Positions 8,802 to 17,554 of a stretch of DNA of 64,000 nucleotides are shown here, piece after piece. A program made the position numbers and the translations under genes. The first letter of the stretch is position 1, and each line of letters begins with the position of its first letter. Under the pieces are notes generated by a model. It worked only from the letters and a program-made list of their open reading frames with translations. It had not been told where the DNA came from and searched no databases. Origin of the DNA: Aminobacter carboxidus (lineage in GTDB: Bacteria > Pseudomonadota > Alphaproteobacteria > Rhizobiales > Rhizobiaceae); assembly GCF_014863355.1 (NCBI RefSeq), contig NZ_JACZEP010000017.1:18887-82886 (forward strand), written 5' to 3'.

Positions 8802-9395
8802 TCAGCGTTCCGTGATTACGAGGACGGGATACCGGAGGTCCCGGGCTTTCGAGCCGCGCACGGCGCCTCCGACGACGGCCCGGAAAGTGAAGACGACACT
8901 GGCCATGTTGCCGAAGCGGCCCTGCACGATCTTGGCGGCCTCCTGATAGACACGCGAGGTGCCGGGCACCCGCATCGTCATCGCCCCGACCTCGATCTTG
9001 CGGCTGTACGGCAGCGGGTTGCTGATCGAGACCTCGTCGCCTGGGTGCCAGCCCTTCAGGTTCGCCACTGCGGCGCCATTCAAGAATAGCTGGTGCGCGA
9101 TACGGTACTCGCCGCTGAGGACCGGCGATCGGTCGAAAAGGGTTTCCATCGCGAACTGTGCCACGATGTCGAGGCGCGGATAGACGTAATGGATGATGCC
9201 GTCCGCCTCGACGCTCTCCTCGGCGGCGCCAAGCCGGCCGTCGACGAACCGCTGGAATGACGTCGGGAGCGGATCGGTCTGCATGACGCGTGCATGCTCG
9301 CGTTTGGCAACCTTGATGATCTGCTTCCGGGTCTCCTCGAGCGTGGCCTGCGTCGCGATCCGGAACTGCTGGCCGATGCTGGTATTGCGAGCCAT
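8802..9395 (-). CDS. Tail completion / neck protein (HK97 gp10 or gpZ-like)
   Basis: 197 residues. Begins MARNTSIGQQFRIATQATLE and continues with a helical stretch rich in charged residues (ETRKQIIKVAKREHARVM), then beta strands including YSRKIEVGAMTMRVPGTSRVYQ. Length, helix-then-strand arrangement and position between the connector genes and the tail terminator suggest the HK97 gp10/lambda gpZ tail-completion group. Its start overlaps the previous stop. Assignment rests on position as much as sequence. Confidence 0.6.
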   Translation of the reverse strand: MARNTSIGQQFRIATQATLEETRKQIIKVAKREHARVMQTDPLPTSFQRFVDGRLGAAEESVEADGIIHYVYPRLDIVAQFAMETLFDRSPVLSGEYRIAHQLFLNGAAVANLKGWHPGDEVSISNPLPYSRKIEVGAMTMRVPGTSRVYQEAAKIVQGRFGNMASVVFTFRAVVGGAVRGSKARDLRYPVLVITER

Positions 9396-9718
9396 CAGCC
9401 CCGCACCTGCAGTTCGATTCGGACAAGCGTGTCGTCGATCGTGATCGGATTCGGCGCGATGATCCGGCGCGGGGCCCCATCAACAACAACGAACCCGTTT
9501 TGTGGTGGCACCCCGAAGACTTCGAGCCCGGTTGGTGACAGCACGACCTTGCTATCACCCTGCTGGATGATCCCGGCGATCTCGTCGGGCTTGTAAAAGC
9601 GCACGCGCGCCCGAACCGTGACCTGGCCAACCGCGGTGTTGGTCTTACGCAGCTTGACCGTGGAGCCAGCCGCGAGCAGCGCGGCGTCGAGTTCCGCGAT
9701 CATTTCAGCCGGGGTCAT
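9395..9718 (-). CDS. Head closure-like connector protein
   Basis: 107 residues (MTPAEMIAELDAALLAAGST, then a beta-rich domain with VTVRARVRFYKPDEI and FGVPPQNGFVVVDGAPRRI). The small beta-barrel type with a short N-terminal helix, encoded after the adaptor and before the tail-completion protein, fits a stopper/head-closure protein (lambda FII or SPP1 gp16 slot). No decisive motif; role inferred from the order adaptor, stopper, completion, terminator. Confidence 0.55.
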   Translation of the reverse strand: MTPAEMIAELDAALLAAGSTVKLRKTNTAVGQVTVRARVRFYKPDEIAGIIQQGDSKVVLSPTGLEVFGVPPQNGFVVVDGAPRRIIAPNPITIDDTLVRIELQVRG

Positions 9719-9724
9719 GGGCGA

Positions 9725-10372
9725 CTACGCGATTGCGATGTTGCGGTAGCGTGCGAGCTGGCCCGACACGACATCTGGAACCGCCCCTTCGCTGGACTGG
9801 CCAGGGACCGAGCCAACCCACCATGTCTTTTCGGTCTTCAGCACATCAGGGACGTCGACGACTTCGCTCTTAAGCGCGGGGTCGCGTTTGGATTCAAGCC
9901 ATGCGAGGCGAACAAAATCCATGGCCGCCTGCTTCAGATCTCCCGGCACTTCGCCAAATCCTGCCTTGTAGACGACGGCAACTTTCGTGGCACACCAACG
10001 GACAGGCAGGTCGCCGCAGAGCTTCGTGAAGACGCCGGACTCAGGATCAGCCTCGTATTCCGCCGCATCCATCAGAACTGCGTCGGCGGTAACGGAAACG
10101 ATCTCGATGTTGTGCCGTCGCGACAACACGAGCTCGTCGCAGCGGACCTTGCGAAATGTTTCGGTCAACGTTTCCTGCCAGAGGGTGGGCTCGCCACCAG
10201 ATCCGATGGCGATGCCACATTCCGTCATGATCGACGCAGCGACCTGGAGCCCAAGCGAGGTTAGAGCGGTATCCTGTCCGGCACCGGTCACGCCGGCGGC
10301 CGAGCGCAACTCTTCGATCGTGAGCAGCGCCAGGCTCGTAGCCGGCGTGGTAATGGACAGGCTGGAGCGCAT
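9725..10372 (-). CDS. Head-tail connector adaptor protein (HK97 gp6-like)
   Basis: 215 residues from the ATG at 10372, 1 nt after the upstream stop (TGA-C-ATG); an extension to 10411 would overlap that gene without a ribosome site. Contains LLTIEELRSAAGVTGAGQDT near the N-terminus and GEVPGDLKQAAMDFVRLAWL in the C-terminal half, the helical pattern of gp6/gp15-type adaptor proteins (phage head-tail connector family), where PxxLKQAxxxLVxxxw is characteristic. It forms the ring under the portal. Confidence 0.75.
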   Translation of the reverse strand: MRSSLSITTPATSLALLTIEELRSAAGVTGAGQDTALTSLGLQVAASIMTECGIAIGSGGEPTLWQETLTETFRKVRCDELVLSRRHNIEIVSVTADAVLMDAAEYEADPESGVFTKLCGDLPVRWCATKVAVVYKAGFGEVPGDLKQAAMDFVRLAWLESKRDPALKSEVVDVPDVLKTEKTWWVGSVPGQSSEGAVPDVVSGQLARYRNIAIA

Positions 10373-10373
10373 G

Positions 10374-10793
10374 TCAGATCGACGCCGTGAGTGCCGCGAC
10401 GATGATCTCAATCGCAGCCGGCTTGTTCTTGGCGGTTGAGATATCGATCGACTTTTCGGAGGCGAATGCCTCGAGCTCGGCTCTGGTCATCTTGCCGAAA
10501 TCGGTGCCGTCGTCCCCCGGCTCGTCGGTTCCGTTGGCCTGGTCGGGCTCTTCGTCACCGCCCCCAGGTTCGGAATAGATCGAGCCGGCGCGCGACCATC
10601 CGATAACGGCATGCGCGGCTTCGGCGTCGGCCGCGGTCGCAAACTGCGCTTTGTCGCGCTTGACCCACCGAACTGCGGTGTGGGGATCGAGATCGTACGA
10701 CTTGCCTTCGTCGTAGCGCTCCTCGAGGGGCGTCCCTGCTCTGTTGTCGTCAAGAACCGCGAGCGCGATAAAGATGACACCAATCTTGTCCAT
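10374..10793 (-). CDS. Small head-region protein with C-terminal SAP/HeH-like motif
   Basis: 139 residues. N-terminal half is a compact domain (KIGVIFIALAVLDDNRAGTP, TAVRWVKRDKAQFAT); residues ~70-100 are acidic and disordered; the last ~40 (MTRAELEAFASEKSIDISTA, KNKPAAIEIIVAAL) resemble a HeH/SAP-type helix-extension-helix motif that often binds nucleic acid. Such proteins occur between the capsid and the adaptor genes in several siphoprophages. Its role is unknown. Confidence 0.55.
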   Translation of the reverse strand: MDKIGVIFIALAVLDDNRAGTPLEERYDEGKSYDLDPHTAVRWVKRDKAQFATAADAEAAHAVIGWSRAGSIYSEPGGGDEEPDQANGTDEPGDDGTDFGKMTRAELEAFASEKSIDISTAKNKPAAIEIIVAALTASI

Positions 10794-10814
10794 CGTCTGT
10801 CTCCATAAGGGTTA

Positions 10815-10838
10815 GGGCGCCCCGAGAATGGGACGCCC
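10815..10838 (-). terminator. GC-rich intergenic hairpin
   Basis: Minus-strand reading GGGCG-t-CCC, 6-nt loop, GGG-g-CGCCC followed by TAACCC. It separates the decoration-like gene from the downstream head gene. It lacks a strong T-run, so it is a partial terminator or an mRNA-stability hairpin rather than a full stop. Confidence 0.4.
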
Positions 10839-10849
10839 GGATCGAGGTG

Positions 10850-11296
10850 TTACTCGACCGTCTCGATTACAGAGGCAGCCTGGGCGGCCGGCGAATATCG
10901 GGCGCGCATGCCGAGAACGATGGCGCCGGAATCGCTGGTGGCAGTGGCCGTAGTCATCGAGAGACGGACATGGGTGAAGCCGTTGGAACGATCGAGCTCC
11001 TCGGCGCGCATATTGATGAGCGCCTGCTTGTTCGACTTGTCGGTGCCGGCCTGCGTCAGCTGGGTAATTGCCTTGCCGGTGACGTCCTTGGCGCCGGTAC
11101 CCGAACTGTCAGACGCCTGCTGCAGCTTGGCGTCGATCGTGGCGCTGGTGCCGAGGTCGCCGGCCATGATGATTGCGAGAAGACCGCCATAGGTCGCCAT
11201 GTCGATCCAGCCGGTGGTGAGCGTGCCTGCCGCGTTGGCATCGGGGTCGATGACACCGACCACGGAGGTCTGCTCGCTAAGAAGAGCGTTGAACAT
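10850..11296 (-). CDS. Probable capsid decoration or head structural protein
   Basis: 148 residues (MFNALLSEQTSVVGVIDPDA at the N-terminus; ITQLTQAGTDKSNKQALINM and a C-terminal ARYSPAAQAASVIETVE). Beta-rich with small residues, located immediately downstream of the major capsid gene and flanked by hairpins on both sides, as is common for decoration/head-stabilisation genes. I recognise it as a conserved protein of rhizobial prophages without a defined function. Decoration role is an inference from position and its own expression boundaries. Confidence 0.55.
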   Translation of the reverse strand: MFNALLSEQTSVVGVIDPDANAAGTLTTGWIDMATYGGLLAIIMAGDLGTSATIDAKLQQASDSSGTGAKDVTGKAITQLTQAGTDKSNKQALINMRAEELDRSNGFTHVRLSMTTATATSDSGAIVLGMRARYSPAAQAASVIETVE

Positions 11297-11331
11297 TGGA
11301 GTTCACTCCAGATTGAGTTGATCGGGGGAAA

Positions 11332-11358
11332 GGGCCGCCGGCGTGATGCCGGCAGCCC
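11332..11358 (-). terminator. Intergenic hairpin after major capsid gene
   Basis: Minus-strand stem GGGC-t-GCCGGC / GCCGGC-g-GCCC with a 5-nt loop, followed by TTTCCCCC. The stem is strong (10 pairs with one internal mismatch). Probably a leaky terminator or 3'-end stabiliser of the abundant capsid mRNA. Confidence 0.5.
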
Positions 11359-11368
11359 GGAGGAGCGG

Positions 11369-12670
11369 TTAGCGGGCCTCGAGCGTGACGTAGGGGCTGA
11401 GGGTGTCGCTCCCCTTGAACGGGGTCAGAGGCGATTCCCAGACCGGCTGTCCGTCGATACGGACGACGAACCTGAAGGCAGTCTCGTCAGTGATGAACTT
11501 GACGTGGATCGAGGTGGCCTTCTTGGCGGCGCCCTTGTCGATCATCAGGTATTCCTTCAGATCCATAAGAACGATGTCACCCTTGTCGCCTGGGGCCGAG
11601 TTGAACTCGGTGGGGATGACCGGGCGACCCATCAACAGGCCATAGTCGTTGTTGTTGTTCTGGCCACCCGGCGGCACGTAGACGACGGGGGGCAGGGCGA
11701 TGCCGCCGACATTCTCGGTACCAGCGACATTCTTGATCTTGACGTTCATCTGGTACAGCTGGGGCTCCAACTGCTGATTGATCGTCCAGATCGCGTTCTT
11801 CCGGCTGCGGACCCAGAGGCGAGCCCACATCTTGAGGATGTTCTCAGCGACAAGGCTGTCGGCGACCTGACTGCCTTCCTTGGAGACGGTGACGAGCGCA
11901 GGCGATTTCGTCACGCCGAGCGGCATGCCGGCACCGGTGCCTTCGAAGACCGCCCAGTCGATCTTGAACGCGAATTCTTCCTCGAAGGCCTCGTTGATGA
12001 TTGCCTCGAGGGAGGTGGCGTCTTCGAGGTTCTCGTCGGTGGCGTAGAGCAGGCCGGTGAGCTTGTGCAGGCGCAGATCCATCTGCCGGAACTGCAGCTG
12101 CGAAGCGGTCTTCTGTGCACCTTCGCCGGTCCAGAACGCCTGGATGCCGCCGAAACGGGAACCATTGGCGCGGCTGGTTTCCTTGACCGCATTCATCCTG
12201 AGGCCATTGGAGTTCGGGCCGAGCGGAATTTTCCGGGTACGACTGGCGAGATCCGACCTCTCGTAGGCCTTCTTGAGCAGTTCGGAGGTGAAATCCTGCT
12301 GCACAAGGAAGCCGCCGTCGGGGCCGCTGCCTTCGTTCTGGCCGCTCGCCGCGCCAATGCTCTGCCAGACGAGGCGGGGATCGCGTTCGCCACCGTTGCC
12401 AGCGCGGGCCACGGCAAGCAGCTGCTCGCCGAAGGAATCGAAGCTGCCAGCCTCCGAAGGATCCTGGCGAGGAGCGGCAGGAACCGCGGTTGAGCCCTTC
12501 AGCGCCTGGGCACGTTCCATCGACTTGATCTGCCGATCGAGATTCTCGACATTGGTCGCCGCTGCGTCGAAGGCGGTCTGATCGGCTTCGGCTTCAGGGG
12601 TTCCGAGAGCAATCAGGGCATCATATGCCGTCGCCCGGTTCTGGCGAAGGCTCGCTAGGTCTTTGGACAT
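11369..12670 (-). CDS. Major capsid protein, HK97 gp5 family
   Basis: 433 residues, preceded by AGGAG. Residues 1-~100 form a charged helical scaffold (delta) domain (NVENLDRQIKSMERAQALKG) probably removed by the S49 protease. The mature body shows the HK97 pattern: GGFLVQQDFTSELLKKAYER, then an N-arm and E-loop region (NSNGLRMNAVKETSRANGSR), FEEEFAFKIDWAVFEGTG, and the P-domain helix with KNAIWTINQQLEPQL. It forms the icosahedral shell. Flanking hairpins suggest it has its own expression level within the operon. Confidence 0.93.
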   Translation of the reverse strand: MSKDLASLRQNRATAYDALIALGTPEAEADQTAFDAAATNVENLDRQIKSMERAQALKGSTAVPAAPRQDPSEAGSFDSFGEQLLAVARAGNGGERDPRLVWQSIGAASGQNEGSGPDGGFLVQQDFTSELLKKAYERSDLASRTRKIPLGPNSNGLRMNAVKETSRANGSRFGGIQAFWTGEGAQKTASQLQFRQMDLRLHKLTGLLYATDENLEDATSLEAIINEAFEEEFAFKIDWAVFEGTGAGMPLGVTKSPALVTVSKEGSQVADSLVAENILKMWARLWVRSRKNAIWTINQQLEPQLYQMNVKIKNVAGTENVGGIALPPVVYVPPGGQNNNNDYGLLMGRPVIPTEFNSAPGDKGDIVLMDLKEYLMIDKGAAKKATSIHVKFITDETAFRFVVRIDGQPVWESPLTPFKGSDTLSPYVTLEAR

Positions 12671-12692
12671 CGGGATCTCCTATTCTGTCCAT

Positions 12693-12714
12693 GAAAAAGG
12701 GCGCCGAAGCGCCC
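12693..12714 (-). terminator. Intrinsic terminator between protease and capsid genes
   Basis: On the minus strand GGGCGC-TTCG-GCGCCC followed by TTTTTC: a six-pair GC stem with a stable UUCG tetraloop and a U-run, the textbook form. It sits after the head protease stop (12742) and before the capsid start (12670), so it would attenuate read-through from the terminase-portal-protease part into the capsid gene unless antitermination acts or a capsid promoter lies nearby. Confidence 0.75.
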
Positions 12715-12741
12715 GCTCGTCGTCGGCCTTCGCCGCCGAAT

Positions 12742-13629
12742 TCACTGCTTGAGGTTGGCCAGCTTCCGCTGGTTGGCGACAGCGCGCCGCATCGCGGTCA
12801 GGGTCGCGTCGTAGCTCTGCACACGGTCGGCCATGCCGGCCGCAACCGCATCGGATCCGACTTTGACGCCACCCCTGCCGAAATCGCTGAGGACCTTTTC
12901 GGCGGAGACATTTCGTCCACGGGCGACAGCCGTCACGAACTGCTTTTCGATGGCGTCAAGCGTGCCACGGATCTCGGCAAGCCCTTCTTCCGCGGTTGGA
13001 TCCGGGCGCTTGTTCGGCGCATTCGAACTGACGATTTCGAGATCGAGATAGCCGTCACGATCCGCCGCGACCTGCTTCGACATCCCGATGACGACGCCGA
13101 GCGAGCCGACCAGGCCGGTCTTATCGATGACAATTTCGGGGGCCGCGCTCCCGATCCAGTACGCGGCGGAACATGCCTGTCCTGAAACGAAAGCGACGGT
13201 CTGCTTCTTTTTGCTGCCGGCCGCGACTGTATCGGCGAAGGCACTGATGCCGGATACGGCGCCACCCGGGCTGTCGATCATCAGCATAATGGCGCCGACG
13301 TCCGGGTTTGCCAGAGCGGTCCGATGGTCGTTCTGCAACATCGTGACCGATGTCGCGCCTGACATTTCTGTCATCATGTTGGCCCGGGGAAAGATGGGCC
13401 CCACCACGGGCAGGACTGCGACCCCGTCGATTAGATAGGCGCGCTGGGCACCGGGAAGACGCTGGGCCCCAGGTCCTGCCATGAGATCATAGTCGCGTTT
13501 CTGCCAATCGCCGGCACCGGCGACCTCCGGGGCGCCGTGGTTGCGCTGCGCCAGAGCCGCAATGAGCGGCAACCAGCCGGGAACGATGGCCCACGGGTCC
13601 GCCGTGAGCGCCTGCAGTGCACGATTCAT
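12742..13629 (-). CDS. Head maturation protease, S49 (SppA/ClpP-like) family
   Basis: 295 residues from ATG 13629 (MNRALQALTADPWAIVPGWL), preceded by a GAGGA site; the open frame extends upstream but would run into the portal gene. Core motifs IMLMIDSPGGAVSG and SGQACSAAYWIGSAA (catalytic Ser in ACSAAY) followed by VGSLGVVIGMSKQ are those of S49 peptidases that process phage capsid precursors and degrade scaffold. It stands between portal and capsid, as in most HK97-like phages. The C-terminus may include a scaffold-like helix. Confidence 0.9.
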   Translation of the reverse strand: MNRALQALTADPWAIVPGWLPLIAALAQRNHGAPEVAGAGDWQKRDYDLMAGPGAQRLPGAQRAYLIDGVAVLPVVGPIFPRANMMTEMSGATSVTMLQNDHRTALANPDVGAIMLMIDSPGGAVSGISAFADTVAAGSKKKQTVAFVSGQACSAAYWIGSAAPEIVIDKTGLVGSLGVVIGMSKQVAADRDGYLDLEIVSSNAPNKRPDPTAEEGLAEIRGTLDAIEKQFVTAVARGRNVSAEKVLSDFGRGGVKVGSDAVAAGMADRVQSYDATLTAMRRAVANQRKLANLKQ

Positions 13630-13639
13630 CTTGAGATCC

Positions 13640-14974
13640 TCAGTTGATGGCGCCGAAGCGGCTGATGTCCTTGGGGGTCGGGCGGACAATCATGGATTTC
13701 CGAGACGGATCCTCGGGTTCATCGATGTCATCGGCCGTGTTTTTGTCGGCCGGTGTCATATTCATGGGCGTTAGGTACGTTTTGCCCTGTCCGTCGGGCA
13801 GATCGTCCATGTTTTCGCGACCACGGATGTCATCTGCGTTCAACCAGCCCCATTGTCTGCCAATCGCATAGGCTCGATACCGGCTATGGATGTCGCCTCG
13901 CATCAAGCCATCGAGATTGAACTCGATGTAGTATTCCTCGCGCTCATCGACCGAGAGGCAGGCGATTTCGAGGGCGGATTGAATAGCCTCCGCAAGCGAA
14001 GACACCGGCCCGGTGACATAATCGATGCCCTGGTGCTCGATATTGTTGTTGGTGGCCCGGTCGAGGATCCCGATCTTGTGCGGCGGCACCCCATACATCG
14101 TGCAGCACTGGACGGCCTGCTCCTTGCGCGTCTCGTTCAGCTGGCTGTCCTGCGGGTTTGTGCTGAATTCCTTCAGCTTCATGCCCAGCTCGAGGATCGC
14201 CACCTTGAACGAGTTGTCGAGACCGGAATAGGCGCGCTCGATGCCCGTCCTGATGCGTTTGGCCACCGCATCGTTCGGTAGCTTCTTGTCCATCTCGAGC
14301 GCGATCGAGGGGCGAGCACCATTGGCGAAAAATCGAGCAGCAAACCGTTCCGCGGCGAGCGCGAGGGCAATGGTTTCCGGATGTTGGTCGATCGGAGAGA
14401 TGCCGTCGACACCGCCCCACATTCCGTTGGCGGTGGAGCCCCTGTAAGGCGCGTGGATCACATCCTGCCAGGATAGATCGCGTTCATAGCCGTTCTTGCC
14501 CTGGATATCGAAGAACGGTTCTGTGTCATCGGCCCACCGGGTTGTGGTCTGGCCATGCTTGAGCAGCGTGATCCTTTCTACTGATCCTCGTTCGTTGCGC
14601 CAGACCCTGGAATGGCCCTTGCCGTAGGAGAGTGCGTTCGCAACGAGGGCGCGCCGCCAAGCGAAGGAGCTCAACCATGGCGCCGGCGATTCTTTCAATC
14701 GTGCGTACAGCGGATGGCTCTCGGCTTTGATCCGCGTCCCGTTGCTCATCTTGCGGTAAAGGATAAGGGGGACCTTGGCCAAATCTTCCGACAGAACTTG
14801 GATGCATGCCGAGATGCCCGGAACCGTGAGTGCATCGCCAGTCGTGATCCGGAGCCCGGTGGCGCTGACAAAACCGCCGAAGATCCCATTGAGGAATTCT
14901 TCCTCGGTCACATCGCGATATCGCTCCTGATCGGACGCTGACGGCCCACCGAGCAGACTTGACCAAAGCTTCAT
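13640..14974 (-). CDS. Portal protein, HK97 family
   Basis: 444 residues from ATG 14974, 1 nt after the stop of the small membrane gene (TGA-C-ATG). Typical portal features: TGDALTVPGISACIQVLSED, LVANALSYGKGHSRVWRNER, WQDVIHAPYRGSTANGMWG, and NETRKEQAVQCCTMYGVPP in the C-terminal third. It forms the dodecameric ring at the capsid vertex through which TerL pumps DNA. Position between terminase and protease agrees. Confidence 0.93.
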   Translation of the reverse strand: MKLWSSLLGGPSASDQERYRDVTEEEFLNGIFGGFVSATGLRITTGDALTVPGISACIQVLSEDLAKVPLILYRKMSNGTRIKAESHPLYARLKESPAPWLSSFAWRRALVANALSYGKGHSRVWRNERGSVERITLLKHGQTTTRWADDTEPFFDIQGKNGYERDLSWQDVIHAPYRGSTANGMWGGVDGISPIDQHPETIALALAAERFAARFFANGARPSIALEMDKKLPNDAVAKRIRTGIERAYSGLDNSFKVAILELGMKLKEFSTNPQDSQLNETRKEQAVQCCTMYGVPPHKIGILDRATNNNIEHQGIDYVTGPVSSLAEAIQSALEIACLSVDEREEYYIEFNLDGLMRGDIHSRYRAYAIGRQWGWLNADDIRGRENMDDLPDGQGKTYLTPMNMTPADKNTADDIDEPEDPSRKSMIVRPTPKDISRFGAIN

Positions 14975-14975
14975 G

Positions 14976-15158
14976 TCAACGCGCCCTGACCGTGCCCAGC
15001 ACGGCAATGGTGAAGAGCATCAAGCCGGAAGCCGCAAAGCCAAGCGGGGGATAATGCAGCCAGCCGCCGACCCCGACGAGGGCGGAACCAACGAGCGCGA
15101 CGACAAGGCGCGCGATGTCGGCGACGTCGCCACCTCGATTTTTCGGCTCATCGACCAT
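14976..15158 (-). CDS. Small two-helix membrane protein between terminase and portal
   Basis: 60 residues with two hydrophobic segments (about 15-35, RLVVALVGSALVGVGGWL, and 38-57, LGFAASGLMLFTIAVLG) separated by a short turn. It begins 4 nt after the terminase stop and ends 1 nt before the portal start, so it is in the operon. Small membrane proteins at this place recur in alphaproteobacterial prophages; a holin-like role is possible but nothing here proves it, and holins usually sit next to an endolysin. Confidence 0.55.
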   Translation of the reverse strand: MVDEPKNRGGDVADIARLVVALVGSALVGVGGWLHYPPLGFAASGLMLFTIAVLGTVRAR

Positions 15159-15162
15159 GTTT

Positions 15163-16953
15163 TCACGCCCATACTGGAATGTCGTAGTCTTCGGGGAGGA
15201 CGTCGCCGTCCATCGGCTCAGGGTTTTTGACCATTACGGTGGCTGAATCGAAAAGCGCCATGACAGGGTCGATCTTGGCATCGCCGGCGTTCTGCTTAGT
15301 CGCCCGGATCGCCGTCGCCGTGGGCTCGATCTGCAAATTCGACACCGCCCATGGCATCAACAGACCGCCGCAATGACGGAGGAGACCTTTGGCGAGACGC
15401 CGCTCCGAGGTCTTGATGGCATTCATCATGCCGAAACCTTGGGGGACGCCGTGAAGCAGGCCGTTTTCTTCGGTGACATCCTTGGCGGCAAGAAGTTCGA
15501 CGAGCTCGCCGAGCCCCGCAGGATCGACGCCAACACCGCCCAGCAGCCCGCGTTCCTTCACCATGCCAATAATCTCGACGATTGAGCCGAGGTCGATCAG
15601 ATCATCACCGACGATGGTGAGTTCGCCGGCTTTCTCGAAGCCCAGCAACTGCGTCGCTATGGACTGCCTGCGCGTCAGCACACCGTTGTGGCACCAGGCA
15701 TGGCTCCACGACAGCCAGCGCTTCATCTTCTGGACGACCTTGCGGCCGAGGATCTCGAACTCGACTTCGATCTCGTCGGGTTCCCGGCCGAGCACGTTGA
15801 AGCCGTAGAGATCGTCGAGGCCGCCGCCGTCGGCGCCGCAAACCACGCATTCGCAGCGATCGAGCAGCGCATATAACGCCTCGAACGGTGACCGCGCATA
15901 GATCGCGGCGAGCTCTGGATCGACAGCGCGCTCCCAGTGATCGGCGCCGGGCCAACGGTTGGCCCTGAGGTTCATGCCGATCTCGACATTGAGATGCTTC
16001 GCCAGAAATGTCCGGCGCGTATCAGGCGAGCTCGCCTTCTTGAGTTCGTCCTCGAGCCATTCTTGGCTCACCGACCGGTTCATATTCGGGTTCGTGATAC
16101 CGAAATTCTTCGGATCGAGGTACCCTTGGGCTTTCAGGATGTGCGCCGGGAACTCGTAGAGGACGCCGAGGCTCTTCGGATCCACGATCTTGCCGTCGCG
16201 GACGTCGCGGTAATAGTCCAGCTTGGCCTTGAAGACGCCGGCCGGCGGCGCATCGGAATGCGTCGTCAGATAGATGACGAACCCTTCCGGTCTCGACACC
16301 AGGCCGCCGGTGGCTTCGCGTAACATGGCATCGGCGCCGAGGCGTTTGCCGAAGATCCAGAGCTCGTCGACGAGGACGAAGGCGGCCTTCTTGCCGCCGA
16401 CGGTGTCGGTATCGGCAGCGACAACCTTGAGCACCGCCTTAGTGAGGCGGTGCGTGATCTGGCGGAAGTTGTCCTGGATCTGCAGCAGATCCATCAGCTC
16501 AGGATCGGCGCGCACCATATCGGCGGCCGGCTTGTACGAGTTGTTTGCGATCTCCAGCGTCGGCGCCAGAATCAGCAATTCCGCGGAATGCCGCCAGTTC
16601 CTGATCAGCGCGGTCAACATGATGCCGGCGGCGATCGTCGACTTCGCGTTTTTCTTGCTGATCAGCAGGAAGAATTCGCGGATCAGCCGTTTGGCGTTGA
16701 CCGGGTCGTAAGCCCCGAACACCGCCCTGACGAAGTCGAAAACCCATTCCTCGCAGGCCTCTCCGAACGTTGGAGCGCGGGTTTCACCGGTTAAGGGATC
16801 TACGACATGAGGGGCGTCGACGATCTTGAGGGACTTGAAGACGGCAAGGGCGGCCTCGGCCTCATCGGGGAATAGCGGCTCAAACGGGATCAGCGTCTCG
16901 CCGGCAATGATCCTGCGTTCCCAATCGACGCAGGACGTATCCCAGTGCTTCAC
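15163..16953 (-). CDS. Terminase large subunit (TerL)
   Basis: 596 residues. ATPase: deviant Walker A SKKNAKST at 99-106, Walker B AFVLVDELW at 191-199, then the coupling motif YLTTHSD. The C-terminal half is the RNase H-like nuclease, with an acidic site in GVGVDPAGL near residue 470. This is the Terminase_1 (HK97/P27-like) family motor that cuts and packages DNA. Start at ATG 16953 overlaps the small subunit stop by 4 nt. The usual length of ~550-600 aa is met. Confidence 0.93.
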   Translation of the reverse strand: MKHWDTSCVDWERRIIAGETLIPFEPLFPDEAEAALAVFKSLKIVDAPHVVDPLTGETRAPTFGEACEEWVFDFVRAVFGAYDPVNAKRLIREFFLLISKKNAKSTIAAGIMLTALIRNWRHSAELLILAPTLEIANNSYKPAADMVRADPELMDLLQIQDNFRQITHRLTKAVLKVVAADTDTVGGKKAAFVLVDELWIFGKRLGADAMLREATGGLVSRPEGFVIYLTTHSDAPPAGVFKAKLDYYRDVRDGKIVDPKSLGVLYEFPAHILKAQGYLDPKNFGITNPNMNRSVSQEWLEDELKKASSPDTRRTFLAKHLNVEIGMNLRANRWPGADHWERAVDPELAAIYARSPFEALYALLDRCECVVCGADGGGLDDLYGFNVLGREPDEIEVEFEILGRKVVQKMKRWLSWSHAWCHNGVLTRRQSIATQLLGFEKAGELTIVGDDLIDLGSIVEIIGMVKERGLLGGVGVDPAGLGELVELLAAKDVTEENGLLHGVPQGFGMMNAIKTSERRLAKGLLRHCGGLLMPWAVSNLQIEPTATAIRATKQNAGDAKIDPVMALFDSATVMVKNPEPMDGDVLPEDYDIPVWA

Positions 16954-17375
16954 CGGTTATCGACGACCAGTTTTGGCGGCTCCGGTGGCGCATATTTGCC
17001 GCCGACACGACCAGCTGCGGCCTGACGTTCCTCCTTCTTGCCCAGCTTCGGCGCCCGCTCCTGCGGGACCGGCTTCGTACCCGACCTGGCACCAACGGCT
17101 TCGGCGGCGGAGGCGACGCGAGTCATCTCCTCCAGCTTCTTCTGAGCGGTTACGTTGCCCTTCTTGGCTTCGCGATAGAGGAGACCGATGACCTCAGCCC
17201 GCTTCTTGGCGACGCCATTGGCGAGCTCCTCTTCGAAGTACTTTTCGAGCGTTGGTGTCGAGCAGCCGATCGCGCGGGCGCACTCGTCCTTCGACATCCC
17301 GCACGACACCAGCTCTTCCACCTTGCGACGAAGCGCCGGCGTCGGCTTGAACGGCGGCCGACCACGTCCAGCCAT
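16950..17375 (-). CDS. Terminase small subunit, HTH DNA-binding
   Basis: 141 residues from the second ATG (17375; MAGRGRPPFKPTPALRRKVE), which has GGAG at a 9-nt spacing; the ATG at 17381 is only 3 nt from it. Residues ~15-50 form a helix-turn-helix (VEELVSCGMSKDECARAIGC, STPTLEKYF) as in gp1/TerS proteins that recognise the packaging site. The rest is a helical oligomerisation region and a basic tail. Directly upstream of TerL with a 4-nt overlap. Confidence 0.85.
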   Translation of the reverse strand: MAGRGRPPFKPTPALRRKVEELVSCGMSKDECARAIGCSTPTLEKYFEEELANGVAKKRAEVIGLLYREAKKGNVTAQKKLEEMTRVASAAEAVGARSGTKPVPQERAPKLGKKEERQAAAGRVGGKYAPPEPPKLVVDNR

Positions 17376-17554
17376 GTGCATGCACTCCGAAAGGATGGGT
17401 TATTTTGGCCGTTTCAGCCAAACCGGCCCGTTTTTCCGGGCCCTCGAAAAAATTGTGCGAATGACCCCCATGCGGTTGGGGGCCCCGGAAGTGCCAGAGA
17501 TTGACACCCCCCCTCCCTTATGGGCGATGGTTCGGCCCTCACGGGGGAGATGAC

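Noticed and set aside
10847..12493. Long plus-strand frame of 548 codons over the capsid gene
   Set aside because: Lies fully opposite the HK97 capsid and decoration genes; high GC causes long antisense frames.
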